Positions 53,461 through 62,856 of a stretch of 64,000 nucleotides of DNA are shown here, one piece after another. Where the stretch lies: NCBI GenBank assembly GCA_963787185.1, contig CAWBCC010000015.1:372001-436000 (forward strand), given 5' to 3'. The stretch is from JAJXZP01 sp963787185. GTDB lineage: Bacteria; Spirochaetota; Spirochaetia; Treponematales; Rectinemataceae. Position 1 is the stretch's first letter; the number at the start of each line of letters is the position of its first letter. The notes below the pieces were generated by a model that did no database searches, was not told where the DNA came from, and saw nothing but the letters and a program-made list of their open reading frames with translations. Position numbers and translations under genes: made by a program.

Positions 53461-54576
53461 ATGCGCATCGGGACAATTCTCCTGTGCACCGCTCTGGCGG
53501 GCGGCGTTTCTGCCTTCGCCGCCCCCCTCCCCCCGGAGATCAGGATCGGCGCCGTCGAGACGCTCACGGGCGACAACGCCGCCTACGGGATATCCATACG
53601 CAGGGGGCTCGAGCTCGCCGTCGCGGAGGTGAACGCCTCGAGATTCCTCGGCGCCTCGAAGATCAGGCTCATAGTCATGGACGACAAGGCGGACAAGCAG
53701 GAAGGCATCAGCGTCTTCACGAAACTCATAGACGAAGAGAAGGTGGCGGCCATCATCGGGCCTACGCTCTCGAGCACGGCCTTCGCCGCCGATCCGATCG
53801 CCCAGAAAGCCGGCATCCCCGTCCTCGCGACGAGCAACACCGCCAACGGCATCACCGCGATGGGCGACTACATCTTCCGCGACAGCCTCGCCCAATCCGC
53901 GGTCCTCCCCGGCACCCTCGCCGCGGTCGCCCGGAAGCTGAATCCGAAAAGTGCCGCCCTGCTTTACGAGGCCACCAACGAATACTCGAAAAGCGAGGCG
54001 GACGTCGCCAGGGCGGCTCTCGCCAAACTCGGCATCCGGCTCGTGGCGACGGAGAGCTACAGTCACGGCGATTCCGATTTCAGGACCCAGCTGGACAAAC
54101 TCAACGCCCGGCGCCCGGACATTTTCGTCTTCTGCTCCCTCATAGGCGAGGCCATTCCCGTGCTCCAGCAGGCGCGCGAAATCGGCATCACCCAGCCCAT
54201 CGTGGGCGGCAACGGATTCAACAGCCCCGATGTCATCACGTCGGCCGAATCAGCCGCCGAGGGCCTCATCGTCGGAGCCGCGTGGTTCGTGGACAGCTCC
54301 GCGCCCGAGAGCGAGGCCTTCGTGGCGGCCTACCGCAAGGCCTACGGCTCGGACCCGGACCAGTTCGCGGCCCAGGCCGATGCGGCCGTCCGCATAATGG
54401 CCGCGGCGATCAGGAAGGCCGGCTCGCTGAGGGGATCCGCCATCCGCGACGCCCTGGCCGGGATCCGCGATCTGGAATGCTCCCTCGGAAACTTTTCCTT
54501 CGACGAGAACCGCGACGCGGTGCACCCCCCCGTGACCCTCGTGGTCCACGGCGGACACTTCGCCATCTATCGCTGA
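53461..54576 (+). CDS. livJ: Branched-chain amino-acid ABC transporter substrate-binding protein
   Basis: 371 residues with a signal peptide (likely cut after VSAFA). Peripla_BP_6 fold: IRIGAVETLTGDNAAYG, KADKQEGISVFTKLI, IIGPTLSSTAFA, GGNGFNSPDVI and AYRKAYGSDPDQFAAQADAAVRI. AAAGGAAG ribosome site. First gene of livJ-livH-livMG-livF. A TTGACA at 53378-53383 lies upstream, but without a convincing -10. It is distinct from the lipoprotein at the left end of the window. Confidence 0.95.
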   Translation: MRIGTILLCTALAGGVSAFAAPLPPEIRIGAVETLTGDNAAYGISIRRGLELAVAEVNASRFLGASKIRLIVMDDKADKQEGISVFTKLIDEEKVAAIIGPTLSSTAFAADPIAQKAGIPVLATSNTANGITAMGDYIFRDSLAQSAVLPGTLAAVARKLNPKSAALLYEATNEYSKSEADVARAALAKLGIRLVATESYSHGDSDFRTQLDKLNARRPDIFVFCSLIGEAIPVLQQAREIGITQPIVGGNGFNSPDVITSAESAAEGLIVGAAWFVDSSAPESEAFVAAYRKAYGSDPDQFAAQADAAVRIMAAAIRKAGSLRGSAIRDALAGIRDLECSLGNFSFDENRDAVHPPVTLVVHGGHFAIYR

Positions 54577-54588
54577 GGCGCGCTTTTC

Positions 54589-55515
54589 GTGGACCTCTCT
54601 CTCCTCGCCGATCCGGTCTTCCTGGCGCAGAACATCGTCGACGGGCTGTCGCGGGGCGCGCTCTATTCGGTGTACGCGCTCGGCTTCACCTTGATCTTCG
54701 GCGTTCTCGACATCATCAATCTCGCCCACGCGGCGACCTTCATGTGGTGCGCCTTCGTCGGCTGGCTCGCGATGACGGCCCTGGGTCTGCCCCTCCCCCT
54801 GGGGCTGGTCGCGGCCGTCGTCGCGGGTTCGGCGATCGCCGTGCTCCTCGAGTTGGCGGCCTTTCGGCCGCTCCGCAGAGAGGGCACGGACAGGCTGTCG
54901 CCCATGATCAGCAGCATCGGCGCGTCCCTCATCCTCGTGAGCATCGCCGAGGCCGTCTTCGGCGCTCGGACCCGACGTTTCCCCGACAGAGTGCTCGATC
55001 CGCGCCCCCTCTTCATCGGCGGCCACGGCGGCCTCCGCATCAGCAGGGCGCAGATACTGATCCTCGTCTCCTCCGTCCTGCTCATGGCCGCCCTCGGCTA
55101 CTTCATCAGGCGGACGCGTCTCGGCGCCGCGATACGCGCGATAGCGGCGAGCCAGAAGGCATCCCGGCTCCTGGGCATCGACGTCGACGGCGTCGTGGTC
55201 GTAACCTTCGCCGTCGCGGGCGCCCTGGCCGGAGCCGCCGGCATTCTCGTGGCCCTCCTGACGAACGACATAGTTCCCGGCATGGGCGGGCAGGTGGAGC
55301 TGCGAGGTCTCGCCGTGGTGATACTGGGAGGCATGGGCAATATCGAAGGGGCGGTTCTGGGCGGCTTCCTGCTGGGTTTGGTCGAAACCTTCGTCATAGC
55401 CTATGTTCCCGGGGGAAGCGACATCAAAGACGCCATCGCCTTTCTCATCCTGTTCTTCATTCTGATGGTCAAGCCGAACGGGCTCCTGGGCAGACGATCG
55501 GCGGATCGAGCGTGA
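54589..55515 (+). CDS. livH: Branched-chain amino-acid ABC permease LivH
   Basis: 308 residues from GTG 54589, 12 nt after livJ. Eight or nine hydrophobic helices; GALYSVYALGFTLIFGVLDIINLAHA is the LivH signature. The EAA-like loop is AIRAIAASQKASRLLGID, and the stretch LRGLAVVILGGMGNIEGAVLGG is also typical. The TGA overlaps the livMG GTG. Confidence 0.95.
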   Translation: MDLSLLADPVFLAQNIVDGLSRGALYSVYALGFTLIFGVLDIINLAHAATFMWCAFVGWLAMTALGLPLPLGLVAAVVAGSAIAVLLELAAFRPLRREGTDRLSPMISSIGASLILVSIAEAVFGARTRRFPDRVLDPRPLFIGGHGGLRISRAQILILVSSVLLMAALGYFIRRTRLGAAIRAIAASQKASRLLGIDVDGVVVVTFAVAGALAGAAGILVALLTNDIVPGMGGQVELRGLAVVILGGMGNIEGAVLGGFLLGLVETFVIAYVPGGSDIKDAIAFLILFFILMVKPNGLLGRRSADRA

Positions 55516-57320
55516 GCCCCGCTTCGTTCGGCCGGCGGGCTCTGCCCTGGGCGATGGCGGCTCTCGTGGCGCTGTCGGATCTCTTCCTCGTCCTCAGAAA
55601 CCCGGCGGACTTGGATCGACTCCTCATAAACGCCATCCTGGCGATGAGCGCCTTCGCCACCCTCCATCTTCGCCTTCTCTCCCTCGCCAACGCCGGCTTC
55701 ATGGCCATAGGCGCCTACGCCTCGGCCATCCTCTCCGTCAGACTGGGGCTGCCCGTCGAACTGAGCGTTCCCGCCGCCGTGCTCCTGTGCGGGCTCGTCG
55801 CCCTCGTCATCGGGCTGCCGGTGCTCAGACTCAAGGACGTCTATCTCGCGATAGCCACCCTGGGTTTCGGCGAAATCGTCCGCATCGCCGTCATTCTTCT
55901 GCCCGATCTCACGGGAGGACCGACCGGGGCGAACCTCTCCACCGGATTCCCCTACGAAAAGATGATGTCCGTTTCGACATGGACGATCGCCGCCGCCCTC
56001 GTCCTCATATCCTACCTGTTCCGGTCCCTGGGCTCGTCGCGCACGGGCAGGGCCCTCCGCGCCATCCGCCAGAATCCCCAGGCGGCCGAGACGATGGGCA
56101 TAGAGGTCACGGCCCACAAAAACCTGAGCTTTCTCATGAGCGCCCTCATAGCCGGGCTCGCCGGAGCGTTCTTCGCGCATTCGGTCGGCTCCCTCGACTC
56201 AGGCGACTTCAACTTCACGCGCGCCGTGAACATACTCGGCTACGCCGTGCTCGGGGGGTCCGGCTCCTGGTTCGGCCCCCTCTTGGGCGCGGGTCTTCTC
56301 ACCTCACTCCCCATACTGATCAGGGACGGGTTGGGCGCCTCCATCCGGTCTCTGCGCAATTTCGCTCAACTTCCCGACATCCTCACCGGCCTCGCCCTCA
56401 TGCTCGTCATCATTTTCATGCCGGGCGGGCTCGCGGCGGCCTTCGTACCCGGACGACGCCTTCGCCCGCGGGGCGAGCCGCGGCGCCCGGGCGCTACCGC
56501 GGCGTTCGGGAGCGACGAGGATATCCCCCCGCCCGATACCGATTCCAAGGGCGAGGCCGAATGCTGTCTTCTCGAGCTCCAACGGCTGGGCCGTTCTTTC
56601 GGCGGAGTCGAGGCCTTGAGCGACGTGAGCCTCCAGATACGCGAGGGCGGGGTTTACGGCCTCATCGGACCCAACGGGGCCGGGAAGACGACGCTCATGA
56701 ACCTCGTGACGGGACTCATTTCCCCCAGCTCGGGCAGGATACTCTGGCGGGGGCGCGAGATACAGGCCATGGCGCCCCACCGCATAGCGCGGCTGGGCAT
56801 TGCGCGCACCTACCAGAATATCCAGCTTTTTCCCGAAATGAGCGCGCTCGAGAACGTGATCGTTGGGCATCATATTCACGTCCACACGAACCTCGCGAGC
56901 ATCTGGCTGCGCCTCCCCCGCGATCGCCGCGAGGAAGCGTCGGCCGCTCGGGAGGCCTCGGCCATCCTCGAGCGCCTGGGTTTGGACGAACTCGCGCTGC
57001 GCCCGGCCGGAACGCTCTCTTACGGCGACCAGCGCCGCGCGGAGATCGCGCGGGCCCTGGCCCTCCATCCCCGCCTCCTCCTTCTCGACGAGCCGGCGGC
57101 GGGGATGAACGAGGTGGAAACCGAGAGCCTCGGCCTCTTCATCGTCGAGCTCAAGCGGCACGGCTATACGATCGTCGTGGTCGAGCACCACATGGACCTC
57201 ATCATGAGCGTCTGCGACGAGGTCTTCGTCCTCAATTTCGGACGGAAAATAGCGCAGGGCGCCCCCTCCGTCGTATCCCGCGACGATGCGGTGCTCGAAG
57301 CCTACCTGGGGAGGGAATGA
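55512..57320 (+). CDS. Fused permease-ATPase LivM-LivG
   Basis: 602 residues from GTG 55512 (overlapping the livH stop). Residues 1-310 are LivM: helices with LRLLSLANAGFMAIGAYASA, loop RAIRQNPQAAETMGIE and LGGSGSWFGPLLGAG. An Arg/Pro-rich linker (about 311-355) follows. From about 356 comes LivG: Walker A GPNGAGKTTLMN, the LivG-type IARTYQNIQLFPEMSALENVIVG, signature LSYGDQRRAEIARALA (normal LSGGQ is LSYGDQ here, common in LivG) and Walker B LLLLDEPAAGMNEVE. Usually two separate genes; the fusion places permease and ATPase on one chain. Confidence 0.95.
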   Translation: MSPASFGRRALPWAMAALVALSDLFLVLRNPADLDRLLINAILAMSAFATLHLRLLSLANAGFMAIGAYASAILSVRLGLPVELSVPAAVLLCGLVALVIGLPVLRLKDVYLAIATLGFGEIVRIAVILLPDLTGGPTGANLSTGFPYEKMMSVSTWTIAAALVLISYLFRSLGSSRTGRALRAIRQNPQAAETMGIEVTAHKNLSFLMSALIAGLAGAFFAHSVGSLDSGDFNFTRAVNILGYAVLGGSGSWFGPLLGAGLLTSLPILIRDGLGASIRSLRNFAQLPDILTGLALMLVIIFMPGGLAAAFVPGRRLRPRGEPRRPGATAAFGSDEDIPPPDTDSKGEAECCLLELQRLGRSFGGVEALSDVSLQIREGGVYGLIGPNGAGKTTLMNLVTGLISPSSGRILWRGREIQAMAPHRIARLGIARTYQNIQLFPEMSALENVIVGHHIHVHTNLASIWLRLPRDRREEASAAREASAILERLGLDELALRPAGTLSYGDQRRAEIARALALHPRLLLLDEPAAGMNEVETESLGLFIVELKRHGYTIVVVEHHMDLIMSVCDEVFVLNFGRKIAQGAPSVVSRDDAVLEAYLGRE

Positions 57321-58036
57321 TGGCCCCCCTTCTGGAAGTGGAAGGACTCGAGCTCGGGTACGGCGCGGTCGAGGCGGTGCGGGGCATCAGCTTTCGGATA
57401 GACGAGGGCGAGGTAGTGTCGCTGATAGGCGCGAACGGAGCGGGCAAGAGTTCGACGCTCCTCGCGTTGAGCGGCATCGTGCGACCCCGCGCCGGCAGAG
57501 TGATTTTCCGCGGCGCCGACATCACGGGTCGACGGGCCGATCGGATCGTCCGAGCCGGACTGGTGCAGGTGCCCGAGGGGCGAGCCATACTCGCCCCTCT
57601 CACCGTCCGGGAAAACCTGGAGCTCGGCGCCTGGACCCGGAAACGCGGCGCCCTCCTGGCCGCCGACCTCGAGCGCGTCTACGCGCTCTTCCCCGTCATC
57701 GCGGAGCGCCGGAAGCAGCTCGCCGGAACGCTCTCGGGAGGCGAGCAGCAGATGCTCGCCATGGGTCGGGCGCTCATGGCCGCGCCGCGCCTCCTCCTGC
57801 TCGACGAACCCGGCATGGGCCTCGCGCCTCTGGCCATGGCCACGATCTTCGAGGTCATCCGGACGATACGCCGTTCGGGCACGACGATTCTCCTCGTAGA
57901 GCAGAATGCGCGGCAAGCCCTGAAGATATCCGACAGGTCCATGGTTCTCTCGCACGGAAAGATCCAATTCGAGGGGCCGAGCGACGAACTGGCGCGGGAC
58001 CCCCGGGTCGTCGAAGCTTTCCTCGGCAAGGCCTGA
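57317..58036 (+). CDS. livF: Branched-chain amino-acid ABC ATPase LivF
   Basis: 239 residues from ATG 57317 (ATGATG; GGGGAGGG upstream; overlapping the livMG stop). Walker A GANGAGKSST, LivF-specific QVPEGRAILAPLTVRENLELG, signature LSGGEQQMLAMGRALM, Walker B LLLLDEPGMGLAP, switch His replaced by Gln in LVEQNARQ, as usual for LivF. Ends the Liv operon. Confidence 0.96.
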   Translation: MMAPLLEVEGLELGYGAVEAVRGISFRIDEGEVVSLIGANGAGKSSTLLALSGIVRPRAGRVIFRGADITGRRADRIVRAGLVQVPEGRAILAPLTVRENLELGAWTRKRGALLAADLERVYALFPVIAERRKQLAGTLSGGEQQMLAMGRALMAAPRLLLLDEPGMGLAPLAMATIFEVIRTIRRSGTTILLVEQNARQALKISDRSMVLSHGKIQFEGPSDELARDPRVVEAFLGKA

Positions 58037-58041
58037 AGGAA

Positions 58042-58059
58042 CGGGGCCTTCAGTCCCCG
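58042..58059. terminator. Hairpin between the Liv operon and the histidine kinase gene
   Basis: CGGGG (58042-58046) pairs with CCCCG (58055-58059) across the 13-bp gap and the end of the kinase gene. It is short and has no T-run, so its action as a bidirectional terminator is uncertain. Confidence 0.3.
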
Positions 58060-59309
58060 AAGGGCAAGGGACAGTCGAGGACAAAGGAACTCCCGCCCGC
58101 TCTCCGATACGATAATCTGGCGCCGATTTTCTCGGCCATGGACTGGACTATGACGGTTCCGAGGCCCGGAGAGGCCGGCGGCCAGTCCATGCCGACGCCA
58201 TCGTCGCCCACTTCGAGGATCACTTGCCCTTCGGCGGCTTTCAATCGTATGCGCAGGAGCCCCGAGCCTTCCTCGGGGAATGCGTGCTTGAGCGCGTTCG
58301 TAGCGAGTTCGTTGAGGATGAGCCCCATGGGAACGGCCATCGCGAAGGGCACTTCGATCTCGTCCAGATCGAGTTCGATGTGGACCGAGAGCCGTCTCGG
58401 AAGTCCTTCGGCGACTACCGAGAGATATTCGTCGAGCCTTAACGCGCCGGGATCCCTCGCTTGGGAAAGCCGCTCGTGAGCCCTCGACATGGCGACGATT
58501 CTGTCGCGAAGGGCATCGAGGCGCGCACCGATCTCCGGGTCCGCGATCATGCCGCGCTCCAGACCTATGAGGCCGTCCACGAGGGCGAGATCGTTCTTCG
58601 TCCTGTGTGCCATTTCGCGCAAGAGAATCTCCTTCTGCCCCGCAGCCTCGGCGACCTGCGCGTTGAGTCTGGCCGAATGGAAGAGGATGAGGCCGAAACC
58701 CACCCCCAACACGATCGCCTCGGCCAGTGCCTGGATGACCGGATCCCAGGTGCCGCCCGCCATGATGTTGCGGGGCAGTCCCAGCCTCAGGCCGAGGGCG
58801 AGGCGCAGCACATGGAGGAGGGAGAGAAAGACAAAAAAGAAGGCTACGAGGGAGGGGATCGTCCTGGGTTCCAGATGGCTCGTCCGCGAGAGAGTGCGGG
58901 CCAGGACCGCACTGTAGAGAATGACAGCGGCGTTATATACGACGAAACGGCCCATGGTCCAAGGTCGGATGAGCGTGAAATAGGCGAAACAGAGCGTCGT
59001 CAGCGACATGAACGCGATCGGAAGACGCATGTCCCATCTCCGACCGTCGAAACCGGCGAGGCCGAACTCGAGAATCGGGAAGTAGGCGCAGAGAAGAAAG
59101 TTGGAAAGGAGCAGGATGACGGGATTCGGCGGGTCGCCCCTCAGGAACACGAGGAACGCCGCGATGCCGAGCACCGTGTAGGCTAGGGCCCAGAGGGCCA
59201 GATCGGATCTCCGAGGTCGGCTGGTGAACCACAGTATCCCCATGAAAGAGAACTGTATGAAAAACAGTGCGGCGATCATCACGGTCACCGTGTAGTAGTC
59301 GAAATGCAT
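58050..59309 (-). CDS. Membrane sensor histidine kinase (HisKA_2/HWE-like)
   Basis: 419 residues from ATG 59309 (AGTGGAG upstream). About seven helices (residues 5-220) form a membrane sensor. The phospho-acceptor helix LLREMAHRTKNDLALVDGLI carries His in the HisKA_2 motif, and the HATPase has LILNELATNALKHAF (N box), GDDGVGMD (G1) and GLGTVIVQSMAEKIGA (G2). Such kinases usually signal to small or output-less regulators; no regulator gene is adjacent. Convergent with livF. Confidence 0.88.
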   Translation of the reverse strand: MHFDYYTVTVMIAALFFIQFSFMGILWFTSRPRRSDLALWALAYTVLGIAAFLVFLRGDPPNPVILLLSNFLLCAYFPILEFGLAGFDGRRWDMRLPIAFMSLTTLCFAYFTLIRPWTMGRFVVYNAAVILYSAVLARTLSRTSHLEPRTIPSLVAFFFVFLSLLHVLRLALGLRLGLPRNIMAGGTWDPVIQALAEAIVLGVGFGLILFHSARLNAQVAEAAGQKEILLREMAHRTKNDLALVDGLIGLERGMIADPEIGARLDALRDRIVAMSRAHERLSQARDPGALRLDEYLSVVAEGLPRRLSVHIELDLDEIEVPFAMAVPMGLILNELATNALKHAFPEEGSGLLRIRLKAAEGQVILEVGDDGVGMDWPPASPGLGTVIVQSMAEKIGARLSYRRAGGSSFVLDCPLPFGD

Positions 59310-59542
59310 TCTACTCCACTGTCGACGGACAAAAGGAGCCGCCCGATAGGGCGGACCGCAGGGACGCCGAGAGGGGATACGGATGTCCATAGAGCCTACA
59401 AGGCCTTCCGGGATTCCGTATTTCTCGGCGAATCAGCTGCTCCGCGGTCCAATTCCCCTCGGGACGGCCTCCAAGCTTACGGCATCAGCACACGGTTTCG
59501 CGGAAAGCGAGCCGATGCGAAAAGATGATTCCGATCCGGATC

Positions 59543-60628
59543 TCAGCCGTTCTTCTTCTGGAAACCCTGCATGAAGGCGACGGCATCCTGGACGTTCTGC
59601 ACGGAGCTCGCGTTGTAGGTGGAGAAGCGGATCCCGCCCACCGAGCGGTGGCCTTTCACGCCTATGATGCCGGCTGCCTTGGCCTCCTTCACGAACTTCT
59701 CTTCTAGTTCCTCGCTCCCCAGGCGGAAGACGACATTCATGAGCGAGCGGGATTCCATGTCGACCGGGCATTTGTAGTAGCCGCCCGAGCCGTCGATCGC
59801 GCCGTAGAGGGCTTTGCCCTTTTCCTGGTTCACCTTCTCCATCGCGACGAGGCCGCCCTGGTCCTTGATCCACTGGAGCGTGAGGTCGAGGATATAGATG
59901 GAGAAGCAGGGAGGCGTATTGTACAGGGAGTTGTTGTCGGCGCAGGTCTTGTACGCGAGCATCGTGGGGAGGTCTTCTTTAGCCTTGGCGAGAAAGTCTT
60001 CCTTTATGGCGACGAGGGTGACGCCCGAGGGGCCGAGGTTCTTCTGCGCGCCTGCGTAGATCATGGAGAAGTCTTTCGCGGGGAAGGGGCGGGAGAAGAT
60101 GTCGCTCGACATGTCGCACACGACCGGAGCCGGACCCAGCTTGGGCCAGTACTGCCATTGGGTGCCGAAGATAGTATTGTTGCTCGTGTAGTGGACATAG
60201 GCGGCCTTGGGGTCGAGCTTGATCTCGGCCTGCTTGGGGATGGAACGGAAGAGGCCGTCCTTTTCGGTCGTGGTGACGTTGATCTGGCCGAAGCGCTTCG
60301 CTTCTTTGAGCGCCGCCTTGCCCCAGTGCCCCGTAACGATGTAGTCGGCGCTCTTGCCGTCGTAAAGCATGTTCATGGGGAGCATGAAGAACTGGGTGGA
60401 GGCGCCGCCGGTGAGGAAGAGGATCTTCCACTCCGGGCCCATGCCGGCGATCTCGCGGAAAAGGGCCTGGGCATGGTTGTGCATCTCCTCGTATTCCTTG
60501 CTTCGATGGGACACTTCCATGACGGACATGCCCGTGCCCTTCCAGTCGAAAAGTTCGGCCTGGGCCTTTTCGAGAACCGGGAGGGGAATCGCCGCGGGAC
60601 CGGCGTTGAAATTGATGACGCGTTTCAT
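59543..60628 (-). CDS. serC: Phosphoserine aminotransferase
   Basis: 361 residues; converts 3-phosphohydroxypyruvate to phosphoserine with PLP. N-terminal INFNAGPAAIPLPVLEKAQ, MEVSHRSKEY, FLTGGASTQFFMLPMN, the PLP-Asp in VVCDMSSDIFS and the PLP lysine in IYAGAQKNLGPSG. C-terminal GHRSVGGIRFSTYNAS closes the active site. AAAGGAG ribosome site. It follows serA after 11 bp, so both steps of serine synthesis are in one operon. Confidence 0.97.
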   Translation of the reverse strand: MKRVINFNAGPAAIPLPVLEKAQAELFDWKGTGMSVMEVSHRSKEYEEMHNHAQALFREIAGMGPEWKILFLTGGASTQFFMLPMNMLYDGKSADYIVTGHWGKAALKEAKRFGQINVTTTEKDGLFRSIPKQAEIKLDPKAAYVHYTSNNTIFGTQWQYWPKLGPAPVVCDMSSDIFSRPFPAKDFSMIYAGAQKNLGPSGVTLVAIKEDFLAKAKEDLPTMLAYKTCADNNSLYNTPPCFSIYILDLTLQWIKDQGGLVAMEKVNQEKGKALYGAIDGSGGYYKCPVDMESRSLMNVVFRLGSEELEEKFVKEAKAAGIIGVKGHRSVGGIRFSTYNASSVQNVQDAVAFMQGFQKKNG

Positions 60629-60639
60629 GGGAACTCCTT

Positions 60640-61515
60640 TCACTTCTTCGCGTACTTCTTCATTCGCTCGACGATGCTGTCGCCCAGGCGGAGAAGATTC
60701 TCCTCGCTCGAGGCGCCTATATGGGGCGTGAGCAGAACGTTCGGCGCACCGAGGAGGGGGGAGCCCTCCGGCGGCTCCTTCTCGTGGACGTCGGTGGCGT
60801 AGCCGCCGAGCCGGCCTTCCTTGAGCGCCGCCGCGACATCGTCGGTATTGACGACCTGGCCGCGGCAGGTGTTGATGACGCGGGCGCCCTTTTTCATCTT
60901 CGCGATGGAGGACGCGTTGATCATGCCGCGGGTTTCGTCGGTGAGGGGCGTGTGGAGCGAGATGAAGTCGGACTTGGCGTAGACTTCGGAGAGACTGTGC
61001 AATTCCGCGAGTTCGCCGCAGTCGGTCACGTACTTGTCGTACGCGATGACCTTCATTCCGAAGGCTTTGGCCCGGACCGCGAGCTCGCGGGCTATGCGGC
61101 CCATGCCGATGAGGCCGAGGGTCTTGCCGCCGAGCTCGGTGCGCTCGAGCTCCTTTTTGAGCCACTTGCCCTGCTTCATGGATACGTCGGCCTCGACGAT
61201 ATGGTTGGGCATGGCGATCATCATGGCGAAGGCGAGCTCGGCCACGGCGAGGCTGGATGCCTCGGGAGTGTTGTCGACGGCGATGCCCTTCTGCTTCGCG
61301 TAGTCTACGTCGATCGTGTCGACGCCGACGCCGCCGCGGATTATGTACTTGAGCCTGGGGGCCTTGTCGATCATCGTCTTGTCCACCTTGGTCTTGGACC
61401 TGACGATTATGACCTCGGCTTCTCCGACGCGGTTCGAGTCGGTCGTGAGCTCCCCGAAAGGCGCGAGCCTGCCGGGCAGGTCCGACGCGAAGGCATCGGC
61501 CAGCAAAATAACCAT
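60640..61515 (-). CDS. serA: D-3-phosphoglycerate dehydrogenase (short form, no ACT domain)
   Basis: 291 residues, against about 410-530 for SerA with regulatory domains. Motifs: NTPEASSLAVAELAFAMM, NAD-binding LGLIGMGRIARELA, SLHTPLTDETRGMI, catalytic Arg in INTCRGQVV, Glu in HEKEPP and His in TPHIGASSEENLLR. The gene ends right after the catalytic part, so feedback inhibition through an ACT domain is absent. Operon with serC. A TGCTAGAAT extended -10 lies about 65 bp upstream of ATG 61515 (61577-61585). Confidence 0.93.
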   Translation of the reverse strand: MVILLADAFASDLPGRLAPFGELTTDSNRVGEAEVIIVRSKTKVDKTMIDKAPRLKYIIRGGVGVDTIDVDYAKQKGIAVDNTPEASSLAVAELAFAMMIAMPNHIVEADVSMKQGKWLKKELERTELGGKTLGLIGMGRIARELAVRAKAFGMKVIAYDKYVTDCGELAELHSLSEVYAKSDFISLHTPLTDETRGMINASSIAKMKKGARVINTCRGQVVNTDDVAAALKEGRLGGYATDVHEKEPPEGSPLLGAPNVLLTPHIGASSEENLLRLGDSIVERMKKYAKK

Positions 61516-61632
61516 GGATTCCTCCCTTTGCAGTGCGGTGGTCTGTGCAGGTACCGCGGCTGCCGAATTTCGACGTATTCTAGCATAGGGAAGATAATAG
61601 AGCCACTTTCAAAAACCGGTTATTTTAGAAAG

Positions 61633-62586
61633 TCAGGCTCCCGACGCGGCCTTCCGCTCGGCAACCGCCGCGAAAAACTCGCGGAGCGCCTGAACATAGC
61701 CCTCGGGATCGACGGCGATCGAGCGCGCGTGCTTCGCCTCGGGCACGAGGCGAAGCACGGTGAGGGCCTCGGGCAGCTCCCGCCGCCTGCGCTCGGCCAT
61801 GACGACCGACATTTTCCAGGGCACGTAATCGTCGGCCAGGCCGTGGACGAAAAGAATCGGCACCTCCGTTTCGAGCGTCGCCCGGTCGGGCCCGATATCG
61901 TAGATCGAAAACCCCTCCCCGCGGCGGCAGAACGCATCCGCGATGCGCACGATCGCCGGCCTCATGAAAAAGGGCAGCATAGCTTTCTTGAGCCGGTGAT
62001 CGAGCTCGGCCGCCATGTTCGAGAAGGGACAATCCGCGACGACGGCATCGAGCCGTTCGTCGACGGCGGCGAAGTGCAGCACGGCCGACGCTCCCATCGA
62101 TACGCCCAGAGCGGCGAACCGCCCTTCGTGCGGAAAGCGCGAGAGGGCCCAATCGGCCACGGCCTTCAGGTCGTAACGCTCGTGCCAGCCGTAGCTCGGC
62201 CGCCCACCCCCAGTGTCTCCATGGCCGCGCGCATCGAGGGCGACCACGGTCCAGCCTTCGGCCCGGAAAGCCCTGGCGTAGCGCATCATGCCGAGCCACG
62301 ACCAGGTGATGCCGTGCTGGACGAGGACGAGCCCGCGGCCCTCGCCTTCGAGAGCGTGTACGGCTATATCGTAGCCCCCGGGCGAGCGCACGCGCTCGAG
62401 AATCCAAGGCAGCGCGAGATCGCCGTCGTCGAGGTCGCCGCGTTCCCTGCACCATGCCGAAATGAAGGCCTCGTCCTTGACGGGCATGAAGATGAGTCCG
62501 CGGTAGACGATGAAACCGAGGGCCGCGAGAAGAAAGACGATGCCGGGAATTCCGAAGGCGAGAAGAGGGATCAGAGTATCGGACAC
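61633..62586 (-). CDS. Alpha/beta hydrolase, membrane-anchored
   Basis: 317 residues from GTG 62586 (TTGGAGCGAAGCT upstream). A hydrophobic N-terminal helix (about residues 5-30) anchors it. Then follows an alpha/beta-hydrolase fold with oxyanion strand LVLVQHGITW, nucleophile elbow ALGVSMGAS, acid in VHGLADDYVP, and His in VPEAKHARS. The layout is like YqkD/DUF1749 and dienelactone hydrolase-like proteins. Substrate unknown. Confidence 0.88.
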   Translation of the reverse strand: MSDTLIPLLAFGIPGIVFLLAALGFIVYRGLIFMPVKDEAFISAWCRERGDLDDGDLALPWILERVRSPGGYDIAVHALEGEGRGLVLVQHGITWSWLGMMRYARAFRAEGWTVVALDARGHGDTGGGRPSYGWHERYDLKAVADWALSRFPHEGRFAALGVSMGASAVLHFAAVDERLDAVVADCPFSNMAAELDHRLKKAMLPFFMRPAIVRIADAFCRRGEGFSIYDIGPDRATLETEVPILFVHGLADDYVPWKMSVVMAERRRRELPEALTVLRLVPEAKHARSIAVDPEGYVQALREFFAAVAERKAASGA

Positions 62587-62688
62587 AGCTTCGCTCCAAA
62601 TGTCGCTTTGATTCAAAATACAGATTTCGAATTCGGCCGATATGCCGGACACTTCCGAATCGCCTCGGCTCTCTTTGCTTTGCCCTTT

Positions 62689-62706
62689 CCTCGGTGCCTC
62701 TGTGGC
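62689..62706. repeat. Half-site of the CACAGAGGCACGGAG repeat
   Basis: CCTCGGTGCCTCTGTGGC is, in reverse, a 17/18 match to the left end of the element at 14310-14432. I do not see a partner end nearby, so this may be a decayed copy in the divergent intergenic region. Confidence 0.5.
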
Positions 62707-62790
62707 TTGTCTTCGTTTTCTTGGATGAATCCTCGGGCAGTATAGCCAAAGCTTCACCGCCGCGCCAAGCAGGCCCGCAGACTTCGGGTC

Positions 62791-62819
62791 TTGGCCCTTC
62801 GACCGGGTGATGGTAGAAT
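62791..62819 (+). promoter_or_regulatory. Promoter of the aminotransferase gene
   Basis: TTGGCC (62791-62796), 17-bp spacer, TAGAAT (62814-62819) with an extended TGG before it. AAGGAGG (62843-62849) and ATG 62857 follow. Confidence 0.6.
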
Positions 62820-62856
62820 CCTTCTCTACGCGCGGTTTCCCCAAGGAGGCTCTTTT

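Noticed and set aside
53484..55511. Extension of LivMG upstream to 53484
   Set aside because: Runs through livJ and livH in another frame; the GTG at 55512 with overlap to the livH stop is the natural start.
59310..59542. Possible gene between the histidine kinase and serC
   Set aside because: Short ORFs here have no ribosome site or family; only a small CCGCCC/GGGCGG hairpin is visible.
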